Source of the DNA: Celeribacter sp. PS-C1
GTDB taxonomy: Bacteria > Pseudomonadota > Alphaproteobacteria > Rhodobacterales > Rhodobacteraceae
DNA length: 64,000 nt
Reading direction: 5' to 3'
Assembly (NCBI RefSeq): GCF_019429625.1
Contig: NZ_JAHXRW010000002.1
Coordinates: 1 to 64,000 of the forward strand
Shown here: piece by piece, positions 37,304 through 45,773 of the stretch
Position numbering within the stretch: position 1 is the first letter of the stretch
Layout of the letters: every line of letters begins with the position of its first letter
The notes under the pieces: generated by a model
The model's input: only the letters and a program-made list of their open reading frames with translations
What the model was told of the DNA's origin: nothing
The model's database searches: none
Position numbers and translations under genes: made by a program

Positions 37304-37761
37304 GTAAGAGCCTCCAAAACCGGCGTCCAGCGCGGTGCCTCGGCGGTGAGCGTCACCTGTCGCTCTGTCTCGCTGTCGCCAAAGCCGATGCGGATCGACA
37401 GCGGCGTATCGAAGTAGTCGGCAATCCGCTCGCCCCATTCAATGACGGAAATTCCGGAGTCGAAATATTCTTCGAGACCAAGGTGATAGAACTCTTGCGC
37501 ACCCTTCAGGCGATAGGCGTCGACATGAAGAACCGGCCCTTTGGGCGTCTCGTAGATGTTTGCAATCGTGTAGGTCGGGCTGGTCACGGCTTCATCCGAG
37601 CCGAGCGTGCGCACCAAGGCGCGGGTGAAAAATGTCTTGCCCGCCGCCAAAGCGCCATCCAAAAGCACCACATCGCCGGGCCGCAAATGCGTCGCCAGCG
37701 CAGAGGCGATCTGCGCCATGTCCTCTTCGGATGCGATCTGTTTGACGAGTGTCTGCGCCAC
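37300..37761 (-). CDS. tsaE: t6A biosynthesis ATPase TsaE
   Basis: A P-loop ATPase with Walker A GALAAGKTFFTR, the conserved VTSPTYTIANIYE (switch region) and VLHVDAYRLKGAQEF, EWGER. It drives the TsaBD complex. I chose GTG at 37761 (VAQTLVKQIASEE), preceded by GAGAGGG, giving 153 residues; the open frame to 37806 begins with a TTG and looks spurious. It is the first gene of the t6A run tsaE-tsaB-tsaC-tsaD. Confidence 0.87.
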   Translation of the reverse strand: MAQTLVKQIASEEDMAQIASALATHLRPGDVVLLDGALAAGKTFFTRALVRTLGSDEAVTSPTYTIANIYETPKGPVLHVDAYRLKGAQEFYHLGLEEYFDSGISVIEWGERIADYFDTPLSIRIGFGDSETERQVTLTAEAPRWTPVLEALT

Positions 37762-37835
37762 GGATGAGCCCTCTCTTTGCAGGCGATTTAGGACAAAGTG
37801 TGGCAAAGGTCCATGGGGGAGACGGGCAGGGGCGA

Positions 37836-38276
37836 TCAGGCTTCCGTGTCGAGCCAGATCGTGATCGGCCCGTCATTGATCAGCGAGACTTTCATATCTG
37901 CGCCAAAGATGCCCTTTTCAGACGGGACGCCCTCGGACACAAGACGGTCGGTAAAATATTCGTAGAGCGCCTTGCCCTCATCCGGGGCGGCGGCGGTGGA
38001 AAAACCAGGGCGGTTACCCTTGGTCTCGGCGGCCAGCGTGAACTGGCTCACGACCAGAGCCGTGCCGCCGATATCACGCACGGAGAGGTTCATTTTGTCT
38101 GCCTCATCCTTAAAAATTCGTAGCTTGGCGATTTTGGCGGCCAGCTTGTCCGCCTGCGCCTCGGTGTCTCCGCGCATGGCGCAGACCAGCACCAAGAGAC
38201 CGGGGCCACTTTGTCCGACAATATCGCCGTCGACACGCACGGCGGCTTCTGAAATGCGTTGGATGAGGGCTCTCAC
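37836..38276 (-). CDS. dtd: D-aminoacyl-tRNA deacylase
   Basis: 146 residues, standard for DTD. It has [17 protein letters not shown] at the start, [15 protein letters not shown] (residues about 77-91) and the C-terminal NDGPITI Gly-Pro motif. It removes D-amino acids or glycine from mischarged tRNAs. It overlaps the sugar kinase gene by 4 nt and is followed by tsaE, so translation-quality genes are grouped here. Confidence 0.93.
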   Translation of the reverse strand: MRALIQRISEAAVRVDGDIVGQSGPGLLVLVCAMRGDTEAQADKLAAKIAKLRIFKDEADKMNLSVRDIGGTALVVSQFTLAAETKGNRPGFSTAAAPDEGKALYEYFTDRLVSEGVPSEKGIFGADMKVSLINDGPITIWLDTEA

Positions 38277-39205
38277 GATGGGGTCTCCAATTCATGGCTC
38301 CAGGGCGGGTTGGCGCCAGCACGGGACACGGTGACAGCGGCGGCCTGCGCGCCGAGAGCGAGTGCTGCGCGCAGCGCGTCATCGTCCAGCGCGGCAATCG
38401 CGTCTTTGGTCAATTTTCCCGCCCGTTGCAACCCCGCCAGAAGCCCTGCGTTGAAGGTGTCTCCGGCGCCGACCGTGTCGACCACCTCGACACGGGTGCT
38501 CGCCACATGGGTGATGCCGCGCGCTGTGACGCCCTTGACGCCATCGGCGCCCATGGTCAGGCAGACGAGTTTGACGCCCTTGTCCAAAAGGGTCGCGATA
38601 TGGGCGTCGATGTCGCCCTCGCCCATCAGCCAAATGAGGTCCTCGTCGGAGAGTTTCACAATATCGGCATGCGTCAGCATATGTTCCAATCTTGCACGAT
38701 ATCGCGCCTCATCGCGGATAAAACCGGGGCGAATGTTCGGGTCCATCATGGTGACGCAGGAGGGAGAAGCCTGAACAAACAGCGCCTCATAGGCCGTGCC
38801 ACAGGGCTCCACCGGCAGGGAAATGCCGCCGCAGAATACCGCCTCGACCGAGCCGGGCAGGGTGGGCAGGTCGGTCTCCGTCAACATCCGCCCGGCGGTG
38901 TTTTCATCGTAGAAGGCGTAGGTGGCATGACCATCGACCAGTTTGACGAAAGCGACGGTGCAGGGGCGGTCCGCGGTGACAGCCAAGGTGGTGTCCACAT
39001 GGCTCTCGGCGAGCTTCGACTTCAACAGATCGCCAAAGAAATCCTGAGAGAACCCGGAGAAAAACCCCACATCCGCACTGAGCCGTCCAAGGGCGATGGC
39101 GGTGTTGAACACGGCGCCGCCCGCGTAGGGCGCATAGGCGTCTTCGCCTTGCGTCGTGGTGCGGGGCAACATGTCGATTAGGGCTTCACCGGCACAAAGG
39201 ATCAT
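38273..39205 (-). CDS. PfkB-family sugar kinase, probably fructokinase
   Basis: 310 residues. It has the N-terminal substrate motif [14 protein letters not shown], the [20 protein letters not shown] stretch (residues about 28-47), and the catalytic [17 protein letters not shown] with its aspartate. The closest family members phosphorylate fructose. I chose ATG 39205 because GGAGGAAGCG sits immediately upstream. A palindromic operator lies 23 bp upstream, suggesting sugar-responsive control. dtd overlaps its end. Confidence 0.85.
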   Translation of the reverse strand: MILCAGEALIDMLPRTTTQGEDAYAPYAGGAVFNTAIALGRLSADVGFFSGFSQDFFGDLLKSKLAESHVDTTLAVTADRPCTVAFVKLVDGHATYAFYDENTAGRMLTETDLPTLPGSVEAVFCGGISLPVEPCGTAYEALFVQASPSCVTMMDPNIRPGFIRDEARYRARLEHMLTHADIVKLSDEDLIWLMGEGDIDAHIATLLDKGVKLVCLTMGADGVKGVTARGITHVASTRVEVVDTVGAGDTFNAGLLAGLQRAGKLTKDAIAALDDDALRAALALGAQAAAVTVSRAGANPPWSHELETPS

Positions 39206-39227
39206 CGCTTCCTCCATCAATAATCTT

Positions 39228-39241
39228 TGATAGCGCTACCA
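39228..39241. promoter_or_regulatory. LacI-type palindromic operator before the sugar kinase
   Basis: TGATAGCGCTACCA is a dyad with the perfect core TAGCGCTA, typical of LacI/GalR operators centred on GC. No LacI-family gene lies in the window, so the regulator must be elsewhere. Confidence 0.6.
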
Positions 39242-39287
39242 CGCAAAGCCTGTTCGAGTAAATGCGCGGCTTAAAAGACCACCACAT

Positions 39288-40394
39288 TTATTGGTTCATC
39301 GCCACGATATATCCAACGATTCCTGCGACAATCAGCCCTGCAAACACGGCAAAGGCGATCTTCCATGCGGAATAGGGGCGTTCGCCTTGAACCCGACCGG
39401 TGCGGCCGTTGACGACGAACCGATAGGTTTTGCCGCGATATTTGTAAGCCGCCATCCAAATCGGCAGGAGGATGTGCTTGAACGTGACTGCCGAGACGGC
39501 GGTGTTCATATCGTGCACGCGCTGGCGATCCCCGCCGATGTCGAATTTGACATCGCGCAGGATCACCCGGTCCATGTACTCGCGCGCGTCTCTATAGCCG
39601 TGTTCCAAGGGCACGGAATAGGCGGTTGCGCGAAACCCCGCGAGATAATCCGGGATATAGGGTTCAAGTTCCGACAAATCCCAAGGCGCCAGACCATCCG
39701 AGAACTGTCCCGGCAAGGCGTCGGACGCAAGCACGAGCACATCGTCAAAGAACCGTGCCACGCGCCCTGCAGCGGCCCGCCAGCGCGTATGACGCTTGCG
39801 CACGGTCTGGCGTTTGCCGTTTCGCGTGACGCTATGAGAGGTGTAATAATCGTCGCCGCGTTCGCCGCGATACTGGGTGGCGGTTTGGGCATCGAACGTC
39901 CAATAGGGCAAATAGACGCCGGACATCCGCCGCCCTTTACGGGCATAGGATTTCAACCCGTTTGGCGCAAACCACAGGCTGCCAAGCCACGCGGACATGG
40001 CATCATGCGCTGCCTCTTCGGTGAGGGCAAAGGGCAGCAATCCGTGAGGCTTGATATGACGATTTGCACCTGTGTCGGTGACAACGGGCGTGGCACAAAA
40101 CGGGCATTCTGTTGCGTGTAAATCTTCGTCGAATTCCACTTCCGCGCCGCAATTCGGGCATTTCGCGACGCGCGTCTCCTCCATTTCCTGCTGAGGGATT
40201 TGCGCAGAGAGCGCGGATTGAAAATCCATCTCACGGGGCGCGCGCGCGTCACTTGTGTCCAGCGCCTGGGTTGCGCCGCAGTGATCACAGGACAAAAGCC
40301 CTTGCGCAGGGTCGAACCGCATATCGGCGCCGCAGGTGGTGCAGGGAAACCGATGTTCGGTCATGCCTGAGGCGGGGTATGTATCCGAATTCAT
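39288..40394 (-). CDS. zinc-ribbon membrane protein, function unknown
   Basis: 368 residues. Two zinc ribbons lie at the N-terminus (CTTCGADMRF with CDHCGA; CPNCGAEVEF with CPFCAT, residues about 18-105). A central region with LPYWTFDA and a C-terminal membrane helix (about 345-365) follow. Such proteins are sometimes annotated as PriA or helicase-like, but I see no helicase motifs. It neighbours SPFH/TelA/XpaC genes, so a membrane-stress role is likely. This is inferred. Confidence 0.7.
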   Translation of the reverse strand: MNSDTYPASGMTEHRFPCTTCGADMRFDPAQGLLSCDHCGATQALDTSDARAPREMDFQSALSAQIPQQEMEETRVAKCPNCGAEVEFDEDLHATECPFCATPVVTDTGANRHIKPHGLLPFALTEEAAHDAMSAWLGSLWFAPNGLKSYARKGRRMSGVYLPYWTFDAQTATQYRGERGDDYYTSHSVTRNGKRQTVRKRHTRWRAAAGRVARFFDDVLVLASDALPGQFSDGLAPWDLSELEPYIPDYLAGFRATAYSVPLEHGYRDAREYMDRVILRDVKFDIGGDRQRVHDMNTAVSAVTFKHILLPIWMAAYKYRGKTYRFVVNGRTGRVQGERPYSAWKIAFAVFAGLIVAGIVGYIVAMNQ

Positions 40395-40468
40395 GAGAGT
40401 TTACCTTAGATTAAGCGCGCCGTGCCATGTTCGTGGGCAACATGACAAGGCTTTGGGAAACAGACAAT

Positions 40469-40858
40469 ATGAACTCCAGTGAAATCACAGGTGACGCGCA
40501 AATCCGAGACGCGATTTGCGCTCATGCAGCGTGGAAGCGCACGCTTTTGAATGGCATCGAGAGGGGGCAGCTTGAAAAGAGCGCCGAAGAGATTTCGTGC
40601 AATGACCAATGCGCCTTTGGCAAATGGCTTGGCGGGTTGACGCCAAAGCCCAGCGATCAGACAACGCAAAAATTCGAGATGATCGAGAATCTGCACACAA
40701 GGTTTCACCAAGCGGCAGGAAAAATCGCCCTTGAAGTAGAAAAGGGCAATCGAGAGGCGGCGAAAGCACTCTTTGAGGCGCCTCAGTTTCGGCGAATGAC
40801 CAACTCCTTGATCCTCAACCTCAATGATTGGCGAGAGGATTTCAGAAAAATGCTGTAG
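40469..40858 (+). CDS. stand-alone CZB-domain (zinc-binding) protein
   Basis: About 129 residues. The chemoreceptor zinc-binding motif is present: His in ICAHAAWKRTLLNGI, Cys-x-F-G-x-W in CAFGKWLGG, and histidines in LHTRFHQAAG. CZB domains bind zinc with very high affinity and usually sit at the end of chemoreceptors or diguanylate cyclases; here it stands alone. Starts at 40427, 40442 and 40469 are all possible. It is on the opposite strand to its neighbours. Confidence 0.75.
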   Translation: MNSSEITGDAQIRDAICAHAAWKRTLLNGIERGQLEKSAEEISCNDQCAFGKWLGGLTPKPSDQTTQKFEMIENLHTRFHQAAGKIALEVEKGNREAAKALFEAPQFRRMTNSLILNLNDWREDFRKML

Positions 40859-40884
40859 CGGCAGGGAGGTGCTGAACGTCTGCA

Positions 40885-41283
40885 TCATCTCTCCTTTTGC
40901 TCGACGCTGATGATCTGCGCGATCTCTGTCCGCTCTGGCGTTGTGAAACGCAGAATCTGGCAAAACAGAAAAAGCCCCTGACCTTCGCGGGTCAAACGCC
41001 CTGTGACGGTGGCGGCTTTGCCCTCTAATGTGATTTGTGTGACCGAGAGGCTGATGGGGGGCGTGATCTGGGAGAGAGCGTCCAAGATTTTGCCGCGACC
41101 GACCACGCTTGGGTGGTTCGATCTTTCCCAACTGGCCATATCGGACAGCGCCTTGGGCGCCAGGCTGCCAAGGCCGCTCATCGCAAGCGCCAACTCCGCA
41201 AGCGCCTGTTCCGAAGGGCTTGGGTCACAGGTATAACTGACCCTCGGGGCCGTCCGCGTGCTCGGAGTGTGCGTGTGTGGCAT
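40885..41283 (-). CDS. hypothetical protein
   Basis: About 132 residues, not recognised. The N-terminal third is Ser/Pro/Ala-rich; then come GRGKILDALSQITPPISLSVTQ and a beta-rich end (VTGRLTREGQGLFLFCQILRF). The pattern loosely recalls SnoaL/NTF2-like folds, but this is not reliable. It converges on the CZB gene and precedes the SPFH gene. ATG 41283 is chosen; 41325 is also open. Confidence 0.5.
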   Translation of the reverse strand: MPHTHTPSTRTAPRVSYTCDPSPSEQALAELALAMSGLGSLAPKALSDMASWERSNHPSVVGRGKILDALSQITPPISLSVTQITLEGKAATVTGRLTREGQGLFLFCQILRFTTPERTEIAQIISVEQKER

Positions 41284-41381
41284 GACACCATCTTTAAAAC
41301 ATGTCGCAGATTTTGCCCCGCACATCGCTGCGCAGGGCGATCAAACCGCGTGGATGAGGACCTTATTGGTCCGATTGCGGA

Positions 41382-42494
41382 TTAGACGCCGGGCGGCGGC
41401 GGCGGCGGCGCGATCGTGAACAGTTGTGCAAGCTCCCTGACCTCTTCGGCCTTGAGCCAGCCGTCTTGACCGGGCGTCCAAACAAAAGTTTCGCGTTTGA
41501 GCGCACCTTTGGCGGCCATCTGACCCATCTCTGCCTTGGAATAGGGGCCTTTGGTCTCGCCCTGTTCGGCAATGTGCCAGACATGTTCGACTGGGGGCGG
41601 CGGCGGGGTTTGCACGGCAGGGGCCGCCGCAGGACGTGCGCCCCACGGGCCGGCTTGCGTTTGTTGCGCCATGGACATGCCAAGCCCAGCCCCCATACCG
41701 GCGCCCATCGAAGCCGCCATGGCGGAGTTTTCCGCGCTCATGGCTTCGGCGGCGTTGAACTTCATGTAATTGTCGAGATTGCCGACGATGCCCATCGAGG
41801 TGCGTTTGTCCATTGCGGTCTCGACCGCTTCGGGCAAGCTGATGTTTTCAATGTAGAATTCCGGGATGGTCAGGCCGTATTCCGCGACCACTTTGGAAAT
41901 CTCGGCTGCGACGAGTTTGCCCAGATCAGCCGTGTTCGCCGCCATGTCGAGAACCGGAATGCCGGAGCCCGCAACGATGCGCGAAAACGCCTGCACGATG
42001 ATGTTGCGGATCTGATAGGAAATTTCGTCCATGGTGAACTCGCCGTCGGTGCCGACGATCTCGGTCAGGAACAGCGCCGGGTCAGAAACCTTGACCGTAT
42101 AGGTGCCATAGGCCCGCAGACGCACCGGACCGAACTCCGGATCGCGGCACATGATCGGGTTTTTGGTGCCCCATTTCAGGTTGGCAAACCGCGTGGTGTT
42201 GACGAAATAGACCTCGGATTTAAACGGCGATTTAAACCCGTGATCCCAGTGCTGAAGCGTCGTCAGGATCGGCATGTTGTTGGTCTCGAGCATATAGAGA
42301 CCCGGCGTGAAGACATCCGCCAATTGCCCCTCGTGCACGAACACCGCCGCCTGTCCTTCGCGCACCGTCAGTTTGGCGCCGTATTTGATCTCATGGCCCT
42401 CACGTTCGAACCGCCACACCATCGTGTCGCGCGTGTCGTCCGTCCAATGGATGACGTCGATGAATTCGCCAGAAAGAAAATCGAAAATACCCAT
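41382..42494 (-). CDS. SPFH-domain protein with GYF_2 domain
   Basis: 370 residues. An SPFH/band-7-type region (residues about 20-210, for example VFTPGLYMLETNNMP and VDPALFLTEIVG-like stretches) is followed by a Gly/Ala/Met-rich linker (about 240-285). A C-terminal GYF_2-type domain (HVWHIAEQGETKGPYSKAEM) ends the protein. The family is often labelled virion core protein. It probably forms membrane-associated scaffolds. It shares a strand with DUF2927, TelA and XpaC genes. Confidence 0.8.
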   Translation of the reverse strand: MGIFDFLSGEFIDVIHWTDDTRDTMVWRFEREGHEIKYGAKLTVREGQAAVFVHEGQLADVFTPGLYMLETNNMPILTTLQHWDHGFKSPFKSEVYFVNTTRFANLKWGTKNPIMCRDPEFGPVRLRAYGTYTVKVSDPALFLTEIVGTDGEFTMDEISYQIRNIIVQAFSRIVAGSGIPVLDMAANTADLGKLVAAEISKVVAEYGLTIPEFYIENISLPEAVETAMDKRTSMGIVGNLDNYMKFNAAEAMSAENSAMAASMGAGMGAGLGMSMAQQTQAGPWGARPAAAPAVQTPPPPPVEHVWHIAEQGETKGPYSKAEMGQMAAKGALKRETFVWTPGQDGWLKAEEVRELAQLFTIAPPPPPPGV

Positions 42495-42509
42495 GGGGCC
42501 TCCTATTCG

Positions 42510-43475
42510 TTAAATATCCTCGCCCATCAGCTCATATGCGATCTCGGTCGCAATCGGGCGGGCGGTGTCCGGGCGCATACCGGGGGCAAGGCGCCGGTCG
42601 TAGAGAATGCGCAACAGCAGCTCGTCGTGCCGCGTCAAAAGCGCAAATTCTTCGTCGTCGTTGAAGATTGAGGGCCGCGCGTAGGGGCTATCGTTCGCCA
42701 GTCCGAGGCCCTGCGCGATTTCCTCGTGGAAACAGGATTTGCGCAGCAGATCAGGGTGTTCGGCGCGAATGATCGCCACAGCGGATTGATAGGCGCCATC
42801 ATCGTCGGGATCAGACGCGACCACCAGACAATAGGAGGAGCGTGGCATGTTCACGACCGAGCGAATGGCGTCTTGGCCGATGCCGGGGATCATCTCGGAG
42901 AGTTGCGGCCCGATGGCGCGGCGTTCGTTCTCATTGAGCACGAGAACGTGGAAATTCGGCTGAGACGAGCGGGTGATCGAATGCCCGGTCGCCCGCGCGA
43001 GTTGTGCGACGAAGTGATTGACGGTGGCCTCATCCTTGGCCCGGATTTCGGGCGACACGGTGGCGCCGAACTCAAGACCTACGCGCACCGGCACTTGCCA
43101 GCGATGCAGGTTAGAGGGCGTTTTTTGCGCCACGAATTGCCCGTTCACCGAGGTGTATTCGTCATTCAAAGCAATGGCTTCGAAATTCGCGGCCAATTGT
43201 CGGGCGTTGAATGGCGTGTCCGGCCCGCCGCCATCGGTGCGGAGCAATTCATTGCCCAGAAGATCATTCTGCACCCGCGCGTAATAGCTTTCGAGTGCAA
43301 GGCTTTCACTGCTGCGCTCGGGCGGGGTCTGGACGATCGGTCGCACTGAGGCCGCAGGGCGCGGCAGGGGTTTGATGTTAGGCGCTTGCATACAGGCGGA
43401 CAAAACAAGCAAGGGCGCGAGCGGGGCCAGCCCGCGCACGCCTTTGCCGATCATATGTCCCACCCGCGCGCGCAT
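42510..43475 (-). CDS. DUF2927 lipoprotein with HExxx motif
   Basis: 321 residues. It has a lipoprotein signal with lipobox LSAC (Cys at about 28), a proline-rich linker and the DUF2927 domain. A metalloprotease-like HEEIAQGLGL lies at about residue 249, close to the zinc-binding HExxxxGLG pattern. No second zinc ligand motif is obvious, so peptidase activity is only a possibility. It overlaps closely with telA (1 nt spacing) and precedes the SPFH gene. Confidence 0.75.
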   Translation of the reverse strand: MRARVGHMIGKGVRGLAPLAPLLVLSACMQAPNIKPLPRPAASVRPIVQTPPERSSESLALESYYARVQNDLLGNELLRTDGGGPDTPFNARQLAANFEAIALNDEYTSVNGQFVAQKTPSNLHRWQVPVRVGLEFGATVSPEIRAKDEATVNHFVAQLARATGHSITRSSQPNFHVLVLNENERRAIGPQLSEMIPGIGQDAIRSVVNMPRSSYCLVVASDPDDDGAYQSAVAIIRAEHPDLLRKSCFHEEIAQGLGLANDSPYARPSIFNDDEEFALLTRHDELLLRILYDRRLAPGMRPDTARPIATEIAYELMGEDI

Positions 43476-44654
43476 TTACGCCGGCACAGAGGGGCCGGAG
43501 GCGTTGCCGGTCGCCTTGGCGGAGGCCAGCGTGTCGCGCAGCTTCGTTTCCATCGCCTTAAGCTCGACCTCGGCTTCGGCCCGCTTGCGCTTGCCTTCGT
43601 CTGCGATCTGCAGGCTCTCTTCGATGGTGGCGACGAGTTCCTCGTTGGCGGTTTTCACAGCCTCGATATCGAAGACACCGCGCTCCATTTCCTCGCGCAC
43701 GACCTTGTTGGCCTCGCGCAGGTTCTTGGCGTTGGCGGTCAGCAATTCGTTGGTCAGATCGGTCGCCGCACGCACGGATTTCGCCGCCTCCGACGAGCGC
43801 TGAATGGTCACGGCCTGCGCCAGTTGGGTTTCCCAAAGCGGCACGGTGTTGACCAGCGTCGAGTTGATTTTCGTCACCAGAGACTTGTCGTTTTCCTGCA
43901 CCAGGCGGATCGAGGGCAGGGATTGCATCGTCACCTGACGGGTCAGTTTCAGATCGTGCACGCGACGTTCAAGGTCGTCCCGCGCAGCGCGCAGATCGCG
44001 CAATTCCTGCGCCTTGATCACCTGATCTGCCTCGGGTGCTGCATCGACCGCGGCGGCCAGTGCCGGAATGTCGGTCTCGTCCAGCTCCTTGAGCTTCATC
44101 TCGCCCGCCGCAATGTAGATCGCGAGCTGGTCATAGAAGGTCAGGGTTTTCTCATAAAGCATGTCCAAGGACTTGATGTCCTTGAGCAATTTATGCTCGT
44201 GGGTCAGCAGGTTGTCGGTGATCTTGTCGATCTGGCTTTGCACATCTTCAAAGCGGGCGACGAATTTCGCCATCGGCGCCGCACGGCCCAATAGTTTCTC
44301 CCACCAGCTGCGCTCACGGCGAACATCCAGCTCAGACACCGAGAACCCGCGAATGGTCGTCACGATGGAGCGCAGGCTGTCACCCGCAGGCCCCACATCC
44401 TTGTTTTTGACGTCCTGCAACATCGCCTGGGAAATCACCTGCAACTCGGCCTGCGCGGCGGAGCCGAAACGCACGATGGAATTCGTGTCATGCATGTCAA
44501 TCTCGGCCTTCGCCTGCGCGACTTCTGCGGCGACAGGGGCCTCAAGAGCGGCGGGGTCGATCAAGTCGCCCTTCGGTTCGGGGAGGATGACGGCGGTCAC
44601 CTCTTCGACGTCTTTCAAAGCGGCTTCGGCCTGTTGGCGGATGGTGTCGGACAT
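43476..44654 (-). CDS. telA: TelA-like toxic anion resistance protein
   Basis: 392 residues, largely alpha-helical coiled coil, with the TelA-family features DIKSLDMLYEKTLTFYDQLA (residues about 177-196) and LRDLRAARDDLERRVHDLK. TelA homologues are linked to tellurite and other toxic-anion tolerance. I chose MSDTIRQQ at 44654, preceded by GGGGAACC; the 87-codon open frame upstream overlaps xpaC and is a shadow. Next to xpaC, as in many genomes. Confidence 0.85.
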   Translation of the reverse strand: MSDTIRQQAEAALKDVEEVTAVILPEPKGDLIDPAALEAPVAAEVAQAKAEIDMHDTNSIVRFGSAAQAELQVISQAMLQDVKNKDVGPAGDSLRSIVTTIRGFSVSELDVRRERSWWEKLLGRAAPMAKFVARFEDVQSQIDKITDNLLTHEHKLLKDIKSLDMLYEKTLTFYDQLAIYIAAGEMKLKELDETDIPALAAAVDAAPEADQVIKAQELRDLRAARDDLERRVHDLKLTRQVTMQSLPSIRLVQENDKSLVTKINSTLVNTVPLWETQLAQAVTIQRSSEAAKSVRAATDLTNELLTANAKNLREANKVVREEMERGVFDIEAVKTANEELVATIEESLQIADEGKRKRAEAEVELKAMETKLRDTLASAKATGNASGPSVPA

Positions 44655-44676
44655 GTTCGGTTCCCCTAATTCAAAC

Positions 44677-45582
44677 TCATGACGTGATATTTTCTGTGAC
44701 GCCTTCGCGCGCCAAACGGTCGCGCAGCACCTCAATTTCGATGTCGAGGTCGGTCTTATCGTCCAAAAGAAACTTTTTGTGGCGGGCGTCGAAATTCGCT
44801 TCCAAATCGTCCAAAAGCGCGAACCAATCGTCGCGCGCTTGCACGTTGCGGCTCTTGCTCCAGAGGTCGGCATATTTCGCCGTCGCATCGCGGGCGCCCA
44901 AGAGATAGACGCCAAGATATTTGCGCGCCGCCGTCAGATCGCGCGGGTCATCTTCGACCGTGCGGAACATGGCCCGTGCGGTCGTTATAAAGCGCTCAAG
45001 ACGATCCTGAGCCTGCCGATCCCCGGTGCGCTCCAGCGCCTCGCGCATGGATTTGAGATGCGCTTCGGCCTCGTCCACTGCCTTGGCGACGCGGTCCTGT
45101 TGGAATAGGTCGATCTCGTCGAACCCCTTGTTTTTCAGGGGGTCAAAGCCAAAGGCGAGGCTGTGAAGAATGACGCCCAGCACGGCGAAGATCACCGTTT
45201 CAAACGGACCCCAGCCGAACCAACCGACCAGACCAAGCCCAAGGCCAGTCAAAACGGAGCCAAAAATTTTGCGTGGAATGGCGGGGCGGCGGGCAACCTT
45301 GCGGGCCTCATAGGCTTCTTCGGCCTTCAACCCCTCGCGGGTGAGAAATGCCGCGCCCACGAGGCAGCCAAGGGCCGCCAAATAGCCCGCCATGGTGACG
45401 GGCTCAGCCGTGAAGGCTTTCCAAGCCAAGGGGATCGCCGCAAAGAACAGAAGGTTAGAACGTGCGCCGACACGGCTCGGTTTCTTGCCATCAAATGGCC
45501 GCGCAACCGGTGCGGCAGAAGATTGACCTGTCTCGGACAGATTGCCTTTCGGGGAGTGGGTGGACCCGTAGCGCTTTGCCAT
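44677..45582 (-). CDS. xpaC: XpaC-like 5-bromo-4-chloroindolyl phosphate hydrolysis family protein
   Basis: 301 residues. Two pairs of hydrophobic segments near the N-terminal half (about 40-80 and 108-140) are followed by a helical cytoplasmic region (LKSMREALERTGDRQAQDRLE). This is the XpaC/YceG-type partner of TelA. Its start ATG at 45582 overlaps the stop of an upstream 28-codon gene (ATGA). The next gene is telA, 22 nt on. Its biochemical role is unknown. Confidence 0.78.
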   Translation of the reverse strand: MAKRYGSTHSPKGNLSETGQSSAAPVARPFDGKKPSRVGARSNLLFFAAIPLAWKAFTAEPVTMAGYLAALGCLVGAAFLTREGLKAEEAYEARKVARRPAIPRKIFGSVLTGLGLGLVGWFGWGPFETVIFAVLGVILHSLAFGFDPLKNKGFDEIDLFQQDRVAKAVDEAEAHLKSMREALERTGDRQAQDRLERFITTARAMFRTVEDDPRDLTAARKYLGVYLLGARDATAKYADLWSKSRNVQARDDWFALLDDLEANFDARHKKFLLDDKTDLDIEIEVLRDRLAREGVTENITS

Positions 45583-45668
45583 CACATGCCCTGCGCCTTG
45601 ATCGTCACGTAAAACGTCAGCGCAACCAACAGATAATAGGCGAGTTTTGAAAACACGCTGTCGCTCAT
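45582..45668 (-). CDS. 28-residue membrane peptide coupled to xpaC
   Basis: A 28-codon frame (MSDSVFSKLAYYLLVALTFY, then VTIKAQGM) encoding one hydrophobic helix with a short positive tail. Its TGA overlaps the xpaC ATG by ATGA, and GGGTGCCC precedes its ATG. Coupling and composition suggest it is real. No known family is recognised; it may be a small partner of XpaC/TelA. Confidence 0.55.
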   Translation of the reverse strand: MSDSVFSKLAYYLLVALTFYVTIKAQGM

Positions 45669-45773
45669 GGGCACCCTTTCCAAAGCGGTTCTTGTCTCAA
45701 GATATAGAAAGGAATCGCGTTCGGTAAAAGGGTGAAGGGGAGCGCTTGCCGCGCTTTCCCCCTCAGTTTTGGC

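Noticed and set aside
43476-44915. Longer telA frame to 44915
   Set aside because: The extra 87 codons lie inside xpaC in another frame and read as a shadow; MSDTIRQQ with a ribosome site is the natural start.
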